DNA from: Monocercomonoides exilis
Taxonomy: Eukaryota > Preaxostyla > Oxymonadida > Polymastigidae
Assembly: GCA_001643675.2 (NCBI GenBank)
Contig: LSRY02000014.1
Coordinates: 1,536,001 to 1,600,000 of the forward strand
Reading direction: 5' to 3'
DNA: 64,000 bases
Part shown: in pieces, positions 1 through 10,860 of the stretch
How the letters are laid out: each line of letters begins with the position of its first letter
Numbering within the stretch: position 1 is the first letter of the stretch
The notes under the pieces: generated by a model
What the model was told of the DNA's origin: nothing
What the model saw: the letters and a program-made list of their open reading frames with translations, nothing else
Databases searched by the model: none
Position numbers and translations under genes: made by a program

Positions 1-3000
1 TATATCGCATTAATTCGTGAATAGCGACCTTCTCGGAGATCAAACTGAAATTGGCTTTCATTGATCTGCGATGTGATGTTATAACATTCGATGAAAATGT
101 CATTCCCCACGCTTGCTGTATTTGCACTGAATTTCATTCCCATAAATGTGATATTCAATTCCCCTCTTTCTTTTGTTGCCAAATACACTCCTCCTCCTCT
201 TCCCGTGCTGTTGCTGCAGCAACAATGACTGATTGTTGAGTCAATAATCTTCATTGATCCTGATGCACCCAATGTAAAGAATGTTGCCCCTCCTTTTTCA
301 CTTGATTCTGCTTTATCTTCTGTGATGTTGCTCGAATTCACAATCAAACAAATCTTTTTGCCACTCTTCGACTCCAAAATGCTTGCTCCATTGTCGCTCC
401 TCTTCACTCCTAAAAATGATGAATTATCAATGTTGAGATTCATTTTCTCGTCCACTTCATTTATCTTTGTTGTTGTTGTTGATTCTGGTCCTTTGATCAG
501 AAGAAGACATCCTTCGGTTTCATTCAACGATTCCACTCGAACATTCATCAAATTGCAAGAAACTCCAGCATCGTGAATGACAAAAATGCTATTTCCAACA
601 TTGCACGATTCCATCGACAAATCATTCACGTCCACACTGCCTCTAATTGCATCCACAAACACACAATCAAATCCATTGTTCGCTCCTGCTTCTGAATGGA
701 ATGAACATCCAGATATTATCAAATCTCCAGCTCTGTTCGAAATGATTGTTTTGGCCGAGTTGTCAAATCCAGATGTCAGTTGGAGTTGGATATTTGTCAA
801 TTCAAGGTGAATATCATTTTCCATGAAATATTCCAGTTGACTTTCAACTGCCTTTTCAAAATTCAATATTGCTTTTGTTTCTTCTTCTCCCATTGAAGAA
901 GCCTTTCTGATTTGATAATCGGACATGTTGAATGAATCTTGAATTATTGTTGATCCTTCAATCTGAATTGTTTTCTTTCCATCTCCTTCTTTCATGTTTT
1001 CCATCCCTTTCCACATTGTTTGACATGGCTCCTTCTCACTTCCACATCTTGCAACATCAAATCCTTCTGATGAGATAAATATCTCAATTGAGCTGTATGG
1101 AATCAGAAACATGAACAAATTTTTGTTTGAATGAAAGTTATCACTTCCAACAAACAATTTGTTATTATTTATCATTGATGAATAATCGAAGTTGAATGAC
1201 TCATTTGTCACAGTTTTGTTCAGATTAGATGCTGAAATGAACATGTTCTTTCCATATTCTGCATCATTTCCATCAAATACAAGAGCATCAATCAATTCAA
1301 ACTTCACATCTACATCTGTCAGAGAAAGAAATATCCCTCCTCCTTTCCCTTCACTTCCACTCGTTGATGGGGCACAACATTTTTCAAATCTTGTTGATGA
1401 CAAATGCAGCTCAGAGGGATTCTCCAATGAAACTGACAGTCCTCCCCCTCCTTTTCCATTCTCACTCACATCGCATGAGATGAATGAACAGTTCTCAATT
1501 CTGATTGTGCATTTGCTCCCATCCACATTTGAATCCACATGAAGGCATCCTCCATCTCCTGCTCCTCTCGTGATGTTCTCAAATGAGGTGTTCTTCAATG
1601 TGATTGATGAGCACTTCTCAACCTGAATTGCTCCACAACTTGGCAAATCACAATTTGTAATCGAACAATTCTGAATTGAAGCTGAACTGGTTGTGGCAAT
1701 CTCAATCAGCCCATTCGCTCCATCTGTGCTTGTTTGATTCACAATAATCTCATCCATCAGGCATTCACAACTCCCATTCACAACAATCACACTTCCCACA
1801 AATCCCACTTTTCCCATGCTCCCTCCACACCTCGTCCCAACAATCTCAATTTTCCCTCCACTCGCACTCACAAACGCATAATTCACAGAATCAACGCCAC
1901 TTCTCATCTTCATCCCACAGTCAGCAATTCTCAATGTCCCTCCTGAAGAATGGACAAATGATGATCGATCCCCAATAGATCCTCCCAATTCAAATAATAT
2001 CCCTGTGATCGTTGATGAAACACTGTTTATCACCAATGCTTCTTGTGTTTTTGTTTCTGTTGCCTCCACTCTCAATCCAATTGCTTTGTCACTTGAATCG
2101 ATCTCATATGACTGTTCATCCAACTTCACTTCTTCATCAAATGAAAATGTGCTTGTCAGTCTGATGAATCTCTTTGAACTCGGAAACTGAACTTCTCCAA
2201 CATTCCCAATTCCTCTGCATGGGTAATCTTCATATCCACACAGCCTGAATTCACTTCCTTGTTCTCTCCCACTCACATATGCCGGTGATGAAAATGTTCG
2301 AAGAAACACAACAAGTGGAACAACCAGCTCTGGATTGTCTCTTTCTCTTCCACAAAGTTCATCAAAGTCTGCAATATTAATACCAATTTCTGGATCGAAT
2401 CCAATTGAAGTGTTGTTGACAACAGCTGACAAATCCTGTGCTTCCACAAACAGATTGTTCCCTCCCAATGTTGCAGCACAATCAATAAAGTTCACTGATG
2501 TTATCTCAAAATCAAATGAATTATCCTCCAGATACAGCATCATCCCTCCTCCATATCCACTGCACTTCGTTTTGTTGAATTTTGCTGTTCCTCCAATGCT
2601 CGATGTTGATGTTCCAACTCGAACTTTGCTTGTCGAAGATTCCAACTCAACCTTTATCCCTCCGCCATTCCCATTCACACACTCGCACCCTTCCATCGTT
2701 GCATTCCACACCACAAATGTCTCTCCTGCCTTCACCCTCTTTGCCAACACAACCCCGTCTCCTCCTGCCCGACTCACATTTCGAACTGTCAAATTCCCCA
2801 GAATGCTCTCTCCAGATGATGATCCTGCTGATGATGGTTCAGCAAAGAGTGGTTGATTCATTTTCATGTTTTTTATCTCAACATCACTCATCCTCAATTG
2901 CGACAGAGCCAACACAAACACCGATGCTGATATTCCACTCTCTCCATTAACGCTTGATGAGATCACCACATCCTCCAGAGAAAGAGTCCCACTCCCCACA

Positions 3001-5210
3001 GATACCACGAACACACTCGGCGATGAACTTCTTGTTGCATTGTGGTCGATACCTACATGCCGCACTTCCAGCTGTCCACTCGTCACACTGAACAGCGTTG
3101 TCGAAGCCTCAGAAAGGAAATTTGTTTCAATCACACTTTCTTCCCTTCCTTTTCCAATCACACTGATTCGCTTTTCTCCAACATTGATTGTTTCCTCCTC
3201 GCTCTGATGCTTCCCTTCAAAAACTGTGACTGTGGAATTCAATTGTTGATCACTCTTTTTGACTGCAAATCCAATTGTTTTGCATGTTATTGACTCACTT
3301 GTGATGCACAACTCATTCGAATCATCTCCATTCACATCCACAAATCGATCCTTCATCCCATCCTTTAACCACCCCCTCTTTTCAGATGGTTGAAAAATCC
3401 AATTACTCACATCGTATGCATAGCATATTCTATTATCATCTGTATTCGTTGTGTATGATTCACAGAACGGACTACAAGGAAAATATTCTTTTTTTTCATT
3501 TGAAAAGAAAATATCATGCCCATAAGGAGCGGAAGAATTTGTGCATATGCAATTGTGAAAGAAAAAGAAATAAAAATAAATGTTGCTGTTTGGAACACTT
3601 TCTTCCAAAAGATAAAATCTTATTCCCCCTCCATGTGAAACTGCTGAACACGAAATGAGCTGGACACTTCTCATTTTGAACTCCGCAGGAACACCAGAGC
3701 AATACATCCCTCCTCCATAAGATTTTGAAATTGAACAATAAACTAATGAACATTCAAACATGCATTCTCTCTCGCTTTCTTCATTATTGATTTCTAAGCT
3801 TTTTGTCCCCGAGTCTTGACTGATGCAAAGACAAATCGCTCCTCCATTATAATTTGCTTCATCATTCAGAAATTCACACCCACTGATTTGAACATTTAAT
3901 GAAATATTTTGAACATTTGCCCCTCCTCCTAAATTATTAGAAGCGTTGCATGCATTGAACGAGTTGTTCACAATAAAAGCAGATTTTATTCTATTGCAAT
4001 GAATTCCTCCACCACACCAATATGCAGTGCATCCGTTGAACACACAATGTGAAACAGAAAGTTCACCATTTTCTTGGTCATGCATGCAAATAGCACCGCC
4101 ATTCGATGCTCCATCGTCATACGATTCAACTGTCCCTGTAGCCTTCGATCCTTTCCATTCACACCAAAGAAAAGTGTTTTTCCCATTGTCTGTTGTGTTT
4201 TGTCTCCCTGGACTCAACTTATTCTCCTTGTCTCCAATGTGTTCAACGTTCCTTGTTCGACAACACCCAACAAAAGATGTGTTTGAGGCTGTCAAAGAAG
4301 CCAAGGGGTTGTTGAGTGAAGGAACAATCCCTCCATCGTATGCATCACAAACAGACATGAAAGTGCAGCTGCTCATCACACAAAAGGATTCACACAAGAG
4401 TTCATTCAAAGATGAACATGTTGAAGGTGCTGTTGAAATGTTGTAAAAGGATAGTTCGGAGAGTGAGGCAAATGGCACAAGTGGAGATGCCAGAAATGGG
4501 GCTGATGACACACAGAAGGATGAGAAATGAGAGGAGCAAATGGACACATGGCAATTTTCTGAATGATCCCCTTTGAATGGTTTTGAAGAGAACAGAGATG
4601 GGCATTTCTGCAAATGTGAATCCAAAGGGAATCGGAGAGATATGTTTGTGAATAGCCCACAACCTCCATTCAAACAAAATGGAGGCTTTTCTCCCCTTAT
4701 TTCTATCCCGCATCTGCTCAGTTCAACAAAACATCCATTCGTGGCATTCAAGGTACTTTGACCATCATTTGGCATCAATCCCAGAGAATGGAGTTTCATT
4801 GAAGAATTGGCAATCATGAAGCTTCCTTCAATCCAACTTTCATCTCCAAATCTTTGTCTTTTCCAGATTTTTCGTTCATCGGTCATGTTTGTTTCACGAT
4901 CCACTTCATGTGAACTGGATTCTCCAAATCTGTGTTTTTCATCATTTCCTTCTTTTCCATCTCCATTCTTCGTTTTTTGTGTTTTCTCTGAATTTCTCAT
5001 TTCATCTTCTTTTCTTTCAACATCCGTTTCAAATGTGTTTTTAAAGGCAAATATGTCCTTTTGAAACACATTCAACCACATTCTCCCAAGATTATCTGCA
5101 ATTTCTTCTTTCTTCAATTCCTCAATTTGACATGCTTCATCACTTGAAGCATCATAACTTATGCATTGAAAATATATTATGTAAGCAAAACAGCATATTT
5201 TTGAAAGCAT
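1..5210 (-). CDS. Giant secreted beta-helix (pectin-lyase-like fold) surface protein, 3' end outside window
   Basis: One uninterrupted minus-strand frame runs from an ATG at 5210 off the left edge (at least 1736 codons). I read it at both ends and across the middle, and the frame is the same throughout. The N-terminus (MLSKICCFAYIIYFQCIS) resembles a signal peptide. The rest is a long series of irregular Asn-, Ser-, Gly- and Cys-rich strands with recurring elements such as GGGI/GGGV followed by a short strand, C-x-F-x-x-C, and GNDIFI- or GNNLFV-like turns. This is typical of right-handed parallel beta-helices. Motifs like CGSEKEPCQ and CGYEDYPCRG mark repeat-block starts. Oxymonads encode many such proteins; a role in surface adhesion or polysaccharide handling is only a guess. 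No membrane anchor is visible because the C-terminus is missing. It belongs to the same family as the gene at 59077. Confidence 0.85.
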   Translation of the reverse strand, partial: MLSKICCFAYIIYFQCISYDASSDEACQIEELKKEEIADNLGRMWLNVFQKDIFAFKNTFETDVERKEDEMRNSEKTQKTKNGDGKEGNDEKHRFGESSSHEVDRETNMTDERKIWKRQRFGDESWIEGSFMIANSSMKLHSLGLMPNDGQSTLNATNGCFVELSRCGIEIRGEKPPFCLNGGCGLFTNISLRFPLDSHLQKCPSLFSSKPFKGDHSENCHVSICSSHFSSFCVSSAPFLASPLVPFASLSELSFYNISTAPSTCSSLNELLCESFCVMSSCTFMSVCDAYDGGIVPSLNNPLASLTASNTSFVGCCRTRNVEHIGDKENKLSPGRQNTTDNGKNTFLWCEWKGSKATGTVESYDDGASNGGAICMHDQENGELSVSHCVFNGCTAYWCGGGIHCNRIKSAFIVNNSFNACNASNNLGGGANVQNISLNVQISGCEFLNDEANYNGGAICLCISQDSGTKSLEINNEESERECMFECSLVYCSISKSYGGGMYCSGVPAEFKMRSVQLISCSAVSHGGGIRFYLLEESVPNSNIYFYFFFFHNCICTNSSAPYGHDIFFSNEKKEYFPCSPFCESYTTNTDDNRICYAYDVSNWIFQPSEKRGWLKDGMKDRFVDVNGDDSNELCITSESITCKTIGFAVKKSDQQLNSTVTVFEGKHQSEEETINVGEKRISVIGKGREESVIETNFLSEASTTLFSVTSGQLEVRHVGIDHNATRSSSPSVFVVSVGSGTLSLEDVVISSSVNGESGISASVFVLALSQLRMSDVEIKNMKMNQPLFAEPSSAGSSSGESILGNLTVRNVSRAGGDGVVLAKRVKAGETFVVWNATMEGCECVNGNGGGIKVELESSTSKVRVGTSTSSIGGTAKFNKTKCSGYGGGMMLYLEDNSFDFEITSVNFIDCAATLGGNNLFVEAQDLSAVVNNTSIGFDPEIGINIADFDELCGRERDNPELVVPLVVFLRTFSSPAYVSGREQGSEFRLCGYEDYPCRGIGNVGEVQFPSSKRFIRLTSTFSFDEEVKLDEQSYEIDSSDKAIGLRVEATETKTQEALVINSVSSTITGILFELGGSIGDRSSFVHSSGGTLRIADCGMKMRSGVDSVNYAFVSASGGKIEIVGTRCGGSMGKVGFVGSVIVVNGSCECLMDEIIVNQTSTDGANGLIEIATTSSASIQNCSITNCDLPSCGAIQVEKCSSITLKNTSFENITRGAGDGGCLHVDSNVDGSKCTIRIENCSFISCDVSENGKGGGGLSVSLENPSELHLSSTRFEKCCAPSTSGSEGKGGGIFLSLTDVDVKFELIDALVFDGNDAEYGKNMFISASNLNKTVTNESFNFDYSSMINNNKLFVGSDNFHSNKNLFMFLIPYSSIEIFISSEGFDVARCGSEKEPCQTMWKGMENMKEGDGKKTIQIEGSTIIQDSFNMSDYQIRKASSMGEEETKAILNFEKAVESQLEYFMENDIHLELTNIQLQLTSGFDNSAKTIISNRAGDLIISGCSFHSEAGANNGFDCVFVDAIRGSVDVNDLSMESCNVGNSIFVIHDAGVSCNLMNVRVESLNETEGCLLLIKGPESTTTTKINEVDEKMNLNIDNSSFLGVKRSDNGASILESKSGKKICLIVNSSNITEDKAESSEKGGATFFTLGASGSMKIIDSTISHCCCSNSTGRGGGVYLATKERGELNITFMGMKFSANTASVGNDIFIECYNITSQINESQFQFDLREGRYSRINAI

Positions 5211-8200
5211 TGAAATCAGCACACACGAGGAATGTCCTTTTCTTTTTTTTCCTGATTTCTTATTTTTAATATGGGAGAAGAATTCACAAACAATTTTTTG
5301 TTTGAAAATTGTCCATGAACAATGAATATATTTAAGTCTCTTCTTATTTTTTGTATTATACAAAAATTAGATCAAAAATATAATTTTAATATGAAAACAA
5401 GTTTTATTTGATGCATTGATATTTCAGCCATCACGGAGAATACAACACACACACTCAACACAGTAGTGAGAACTATTTTTTTTGAAGTGTCTTTTAGAGA
5501 TGTTGCATTACAATCAGAAGCATCATCCGGATTGGAGAAGTTAAAAGAAACATTCTTTTTTTATCGAAAAATTGAAGTTTGAATTTCAAAAATTTGATGA
5601 TAATTCAGCAGTTTTATTTGTTTTGTGATTATTCAACCTTTCACATTTTATTTATATTCGAACATCAGGAACTGTGGAGATATTATGAAAGTAATGATTA
5701 TTATTTATTCTTGCTTTGGCAAAATAAAACATTTTCAACCAAAGGAACGGGATGCATGGAAGAAGTTAATAGAAGCCTCTATTGCTGAATTTTTTGTTGA
5801 TAATATGGATGAATTTTGTGTGTTATGGAGAGAAAGAGATTCAGTTTCTGTCAAAGGAAAGTTTCAATTTGGGAAAAAGAGCCAAGATTATTTTTTATGG
5901 AGAAGGCAACGAAGCTATCATAAGGGATGAAAGTTGTGATGGGTGTGCAATTTGTTCTGTTTTATATGAATGTTATTCATGAAAAACGAATTTGTTTATT
6001 TTTTGTTGTGTTTCAGAATGTCAATTTCGCGTTGATTTTAATCTTTACAATCTCATGAACAAAGCATTTGAAGTTACATGACCAACGCGATATATCTTTT
6101 AATACTGGAAGAGTTATTTTGGAAGATTGTTTTGATGGAGAGAAAAAATGAATAACTGAAGAGATTTGAGGAAGAAAAAAGATTTAGAAGAATATAGGAT
6201 ATTGAAGCAGAATCTTATTGAAATCTATTTTTGCTGGAGGAATTGTGAGAATTGCGAGGAGATACAGAGACAGTTTGGGATGAGAATGAAATTGAAGAGA
6301 AGAGGAACAAGCAACATTGACCGTGATGATGAATATGAAAGGAAGAAGGCAGCAGATGACAATCGGAATGGAACAAGAACCATTGAAAGAAGCTCGTTGA
6401 ATTTGACGTTTTTTTGTGTGCATTTTTGGGAATTGATTGAAAAGAGGGGGATAGGAAAGGAAAATAAGAAGCAAAAGAAGAAAATTGACATTTGCGAATT
6501 TTCAAACTTACTGATGCGCCAAGGATGCGATGGGATCAAAAGGAGGAATTATTTGCCCACAAAACTATTTATTCATCGCCATCATCATCATCTTCTTCTT
6601 CCAAGCAACGGAATCATCCACAAACAAAACTGCTTGTCTTTTGTTTATCTTCTGCATATAAAAGCACTTATCTGGCAGCTTGAAAGCGAGTCAAGCCATT
6701 CTTCTGGCAACTGAACTGCGGGTAAGGAAAAATAAAACAGGGAGAATGAATTAAAGAATTATCCCCCACAACATCTCTGTCACCTGTTCAAACACATTCA
6801 TCAGCAGATAAATTGGATATATTTGCCTTCTTCGATTCTTTCGTTTTCTTCCTTTCAATTTCTATTATTCCTCTTCGAAAGCTTCTTCACCTCAACTGCT
6901 GTTTCATCTGCAGCAGCTATCGACTGCATAAGCTTCAGATCCACGTGAGCGTTTGCCAGCAACTACAACATCAGCACATTCTTCTGGGAATTCATTTGCG
7001 AATCAAACCACAAAAAATTTGTGGGTAATTTTTTTTTTTAAGAGAGAGAGAGAGAGAGAGATTGAGATGATGCAGATGGAGATCGTGTGGAGAGATGCAT
7101 GTGCAATTCTGATATTGCCGTCGAACAACAATAAGGTTAAAATCGAGAAAAAGAAAGAGGAGAAGGAAAAAGCAACTTAATACCATATTCAGTGGCAACG
7201 CATCGACTTCTTCGTTTTCGTGATCAGGAACAGCTCGCAGCAAGATCACGTCTAAACATATTGAGTTTCTTCTGCATGCGTACAATCCACAGACACCACG
7301 GGCTTGCTTGCTTCGGATCTCTGAAGATGCATTCAAGCTGTCTCAGTGCTCTCCGCCTTCGTTTGAGAGGTGTAAGAAGCGTTCAAGTTTCAATGATTTC
7401 TCCACGCTGTACCTGCGGTCATTGAATATGTGCGATGCCACTGATCTGCAAGTTCAGCTACAGATGTTTAAGAACAGAAAGGCTGTGAAGACAATGAGCT
7501 CGCACTGTGCTTTGTTGAAGCTTGAGCTGGAAGAAAAGGTGCGAGTAATTTCAGGAGCGTTGACAGGGGCAGTGGAAGGAGAAGGACCGAATCGGTTAAA
7601 AGAAGCTGAGCAGCCGATGGAGGTAAAGAAAGAAGTATGAAGGATACTGTTATGGATGAGGCAGCTGTTTGTGGAGCTTGTAGTGATACCGTTGGGGAGG
7701 ACTGTGCTAGAAGGAATGATCTATTTTGAGATTTCTCTGAAAAGCAAGAGCAAGTTGTGCAGTTTCGCGATGCGATGGTGTGGTTGAGGGAGAGATTTAA
7801 AGTGAATTCTTTGTCTTCTTCTTCTTCTTCATTTTCTTCTTCCTCATCTTTTTTTCACTCAGCCAATATTTCTGCGACTCTTCCGCTTGTTCCACAACTT
7901 GATACAGTTTCTCCTCATTCACAATTTCCTCACAATTCTTCTTCTTTTTCTTCCTCTTTCAGAGCCTACCCATCAAATCCGCAAAAAATTTCCCCTTTCC
8001 CTCTTCAAAATCCCAACTTCTTCTTCCTCTTCTTCTTCCTCTTCTTCTTCCTCTTTCTCTTCACCAATCCGCAAGCACTTCTTCCTCCATCTGCCTCTTG
8101 CCCAGCCTGCAGAAGCAATCGAATAAGATCAAGTTTGTGAAAAAAATGAGCTTTTGTTGTTCATCGAAACTGCCTGGCAGAATGGCTGGAACAGAAAAGA

Positions 8201-8627
8201 AGGATGCATCTTCCTCATGCAGCAGAGGCAACGATGAAAAAATAAAAAAAGAAAAAGAATAGAAAAAGAACAGAAAAGAAAATAAAGAGAGTGAAATGCT
8301 CAATTTGCTGAAGAACATTCAGAAGCGAAAAGTCTTTCGAGTGAACTGCAAATGGACTGTGGAACGATGAAGCTGAAGAGAGCTGTGTTGATTATTTAAA
8401 TTGTTCATTTAATCTTCTGCATTTTTTTTCATTCGATTCTTCATTTTAAAAAAATATTCTTTTCATCAACAAAAAAGCAAACGATTTTTGATAATTTTCT
8501 ATTTTTTCCATTTCTGATGGCATTCTCCACTAAAAATGAATAAGTTTATTAATAAATACGGCATGTTTATATATTTCATAGCAATGCATACAAAAGACAG
8601 AATGAATAAAAAAATAAAAAATATCAG
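5211..8627. other. Gene-poor interval with decayed coding remnants
   Basis: No convincing intact gene. Short open stretches on the plus strand (about 5625-5930, 6166-6714 and 7308-7640) change frame and stop often. None shows a family I recognise, although 7308-7640 has protein-like composition (about 110 codons) and could be a broken exon. A GA-dinucleotide run lies near 7041-7062. The segment 7800-8130 is listed separately because it resembles part of the 37.8-42.8 kb gene. The stretch 8140-8627 is AT-rich without clear coding. Confidence 0.5.
7800..8130 (+). pseudogene. Decayed fragment resembling the Ser/Pro-rich middle of the 1622-residue membrane protein gene
   Basis: Around 7857-8120 the DNA follows the sequence at about 39390-39690 in order and orientation. 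Both read a Ser-Ala-Asn / Ser / Thr-Leu-Pro-Leu-Val core, then Ser-Pro-His-Ser-Gln, then Asn-Ser-Ser-Ser and a Ser-rich tract. Nucleotide similarity is clearest over the stretch encoding TLPLV. Downstream the fragment runs into TTC repeats in a shifted frame and ends at a stop near 8140, with no flanking homology I can follow. It is best read as a partial duplicate in decay. A simple-repeat coincidence could explain the TTC part but not the unique core. Confidence 0.55.
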
Positions 8628-9419
8628 TCATTGAAGTGATTTCTTGTGTCTGGTGTTTTTGATGGAAGGATAGAATTTGAAAAAGACCACAACCAGAAAC
8701 ACAACCACAAAAACAACAGGAAATGAAAATGCCTTCAATTCGCAATCAACCTCCACTAAGTCATACGCCCCGCTGCTGCGCACCTTCTCCAAATCTGAAA
8801 ACGCTTTCTCCCTGTTTGTGCAGTCAATTTTCAGACGAGTAAAACGATCCTCAATCGACTTCACAATAATCTTGTCTTTTTGGTCGTTTTGTGACGTGAA
8901 TCGCAACATTTTATCTTGTGTCATTTGGAACGGATTTTTCCGTTGTTCACTCGCAATGGACTTCATCAGCGCGGAATGAGGGCGCGCAACAACAATTCCA
9001 TTAAATGGACCTTCCCCTTGCTCAGAAATCTTGCTCGTCCACAAACAGTCTGCGCCTTCTTTGTTTGCCTCATCCACCAGCGATTGGACAAGTTGCTTGT
9101 TTTTCACAAACACATTCTGATCAATCCAAACTCCGCCATATTTTTCAAGAATAATCGGCTGCAGCACCATCGACTGCATCGTAAAATTCAGCGAATTAAA
9201 CTCACGCGGCAACTCTGGCTCCCCTGCATAGAACGCGAGAGATTTTTTGTTCATCACCATCACCGGAATCGTCGAAAATTCCATTTCTCTTTTCTGAAGG
9301 AGATGCTCGATAGAAGGCTGAACATCCGTGTTCACATACGTGTACACTTTCGTCGGAATAATTTCTTCCGGCTGCACAAATTGTGTCACGGAAAATGCCA
9401 GCACGCAAGCCAGAAACAT
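8628..9419 (-). CDS. Membrane-anchored glycosyltransferase-like protein (GT32/DXD-type)
   Basis: Single-exon gene of 263 residues. Residues 1-17 are a hydrophobic leader. The middle contains ILEKYGGVWIDQNVFV (about residues 90-105), matching the 'L-x-x-x-GG-v-w-x-D-x-x-v' segment of the DXD sugar-nucleotide binding region in GT32-like and capsular-type glycosyltransferases. In this copy the second acidic residue of DXD is Asn (DQN). About 40 residues later comes a PFNGIVVARPHSALM segment, as expected downstream in the family. Near the C-terminus, FSFPVVFVVVFLVVVFF is a transmembrane helix followed by a short basic tail, giving a type I topology with the enzyme lumenal. The likely role is glycan assembly in the secretory pathway; donor and acceptor cannot be told. 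The ATG at 9419 is chosen because it begins the signal-like leader. Confidence 0.75.
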   Translation of the reverse strand: MFLACVLAFSVTQFVQPEEIIPTKVYTYVNTDVQPSIEHLLQKREMEFSTIPVMVMNKKSLAFYAGEPELPREFNSLNFTMQSMVLQPIILEKYGGVWIDQNVFVKNKQLVQSLVDEANKEGADCLWTSKISEQGEGPFNGIVVARPHSALMKSIASEQRKNPFQMTQDKMLRFTSQNDQKDKIIVKSIEDRFTRLKIDCTNREKAFSDLEKVRSSGAYDLVEVDCELKAFSFPVVFVVVFLVVVFFKFYPSIKNTRHKKSLQ

Positions 9420-10291
9420 TTGTCAGAAAAAAGTGCCAATAAACAATAATGGGTGATATGAGAAAAAATTTTATCAATGCTTGTTCAACCATGAATGGCT
9501 TTAGTCATATTAATGAAAAGGAATTTGATGAAAATGAAGAAAACGAAACAAAAAGAGAAGAAAAGGAAGAAAACAAAACAAAAAAAAAACAGGATGAAGT
9601 GAAGTGAATTGAATGAGATGGTTGGAAAAAGAAATGTGAGAAGAGAAATGTGCCAAATGACAAATAAACGTTGTTTATTTCTCTTCTTCAGGCTTTCATC
9701 TTTTTCTTCTTCTGTGACGTTCTGGATCGTAATGTCCCCCCATTCCATCACATATTCAATAAAATCCTCTTTCTGTTTCCCTCATTCCCCATTTTCCACC
9801 TTCCCTTCCTTTCTTTCGCTCAAATCATCTTTCCTCCAAAATAACCCTTTTTCAAAGCCCAATCTCAATATTCTTTCGTAATGCCTTTTCATTCCTTCCT
9901 CTCTTCTTCTGCACTCTTCTTTTTCTTTCTTCAAAATCATCAAATCCATTTATTTTTTCAAATCGAATGAAATAAAAATAACCATTTTTAAAAAAGACGC
10001 TAAAAAATAAAGAAACAAACCTTCGTCATCAATTTTTGAGCCATTTCTAATTTCTTATTCCAAGACAGTGTTCGTTTTTATCAACAAAAAATCAATCCAA
10101 TTTTTCTCTCCATTTCTTCTGTTTTCAATTGCTTTTTCCCAGATTTACCATCGACCCTTATTGTTGACCCTTAAAACCCCAAAATGTCTCTGCTTCCAAT
10201 GTTCCTGCAAAAAATTAAGATTATTCATTTCTTTTTCTTTTGATTCCACTCTCTTATCCTCAAAAATTTATTTGCTTCATTGAAATTCAAC
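9420..10291. other. Intergenic, no supported gene
   Basis: AT-rich. A minus-strand stretch around 9640-9780 reads as plausible protein (EYVMEWGDITIQNVTEEEKDE) but is bounded by stops with no start or splice sites I can defend. It may be the remnant of an exon. Nothing else is seen. Confidence 0.4.
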
Positions 10292-10690
10292 CTAAAGCAG
10301 AAATCCATAAAGCTTACTATTCACTGTTCCAGCAGTCAAAATTTCCTCAATAAGCTTTTGATGCTCGCTGTTAGAAAATAGAAACTTCCATTTATTTCAA
10401 TTAATTTGATACTTAATTTTTGAAAGGTTATAAATGGAAAAATCAACATGATCAATAGAACAATTACAAATACAAACACTCACTTGTTTTCATCATCATA
10501 ATAAAATCCATTGTTCCTTTAAATGTTTTTAAAAGTATTCTCACACAAAAATTCCAAATTCGATAATTCGTTGTCGTTGTCTCGCGAAACCACAGAATGC
10601 AAAACTTCTAATTCCGGTGGAAATGCCCATTCATTCATCTCACCATTTGTCGTTGGATATTCCTGTTCAAATCAACCGATTTGATCCGAG
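10292..10690 (-). CDS. Putative small spliced gene or gene remnant, unknown function
   Basis: The last exon (10292-10367) and a preceding coding stretch (from 10484 upward) join across a 116-nt intron, 10368-10483, with a textbook donor GTGAGT and acceptor CTAACAG. The junction keeps frame and yields a hydrophilic C-terminus (EHQKLIEEILTAGTVNSKLY, then three hydrophobic residues and stop). Upstream, about 10525-10670 reads EMNEWAFPPELEVLHSVVSR and onward in the same frame. One TAA interrupts it at about 10520; a 30-nt intron with donor GTGTGA would remove that stop, but this is speculative. The start codon is not determined. No family is recognised. Confidence 0.35.
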
Positions 10691-10860
10691 TGTCCATAAC
10701 ATCAAACAAGTATTTATTAAATATTTTTTATCTCTGTAATCATTTGTCAAAAATGCAAATGCAAAGAGGAATGGTATGAACGTAATTATGTTTTATATCA
10801 TTTTTGAGTTATTATTTTTCACAAATGTTTTTTTTGCTAAAATATTTGAATTCAATATTT

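Noticed and set aside
2335-2856. 173-codon plus-strand open frame in the left-hand beta-helix gene
   Set aside because: Shadow of the minus-strand gene, which is continuous across this region.
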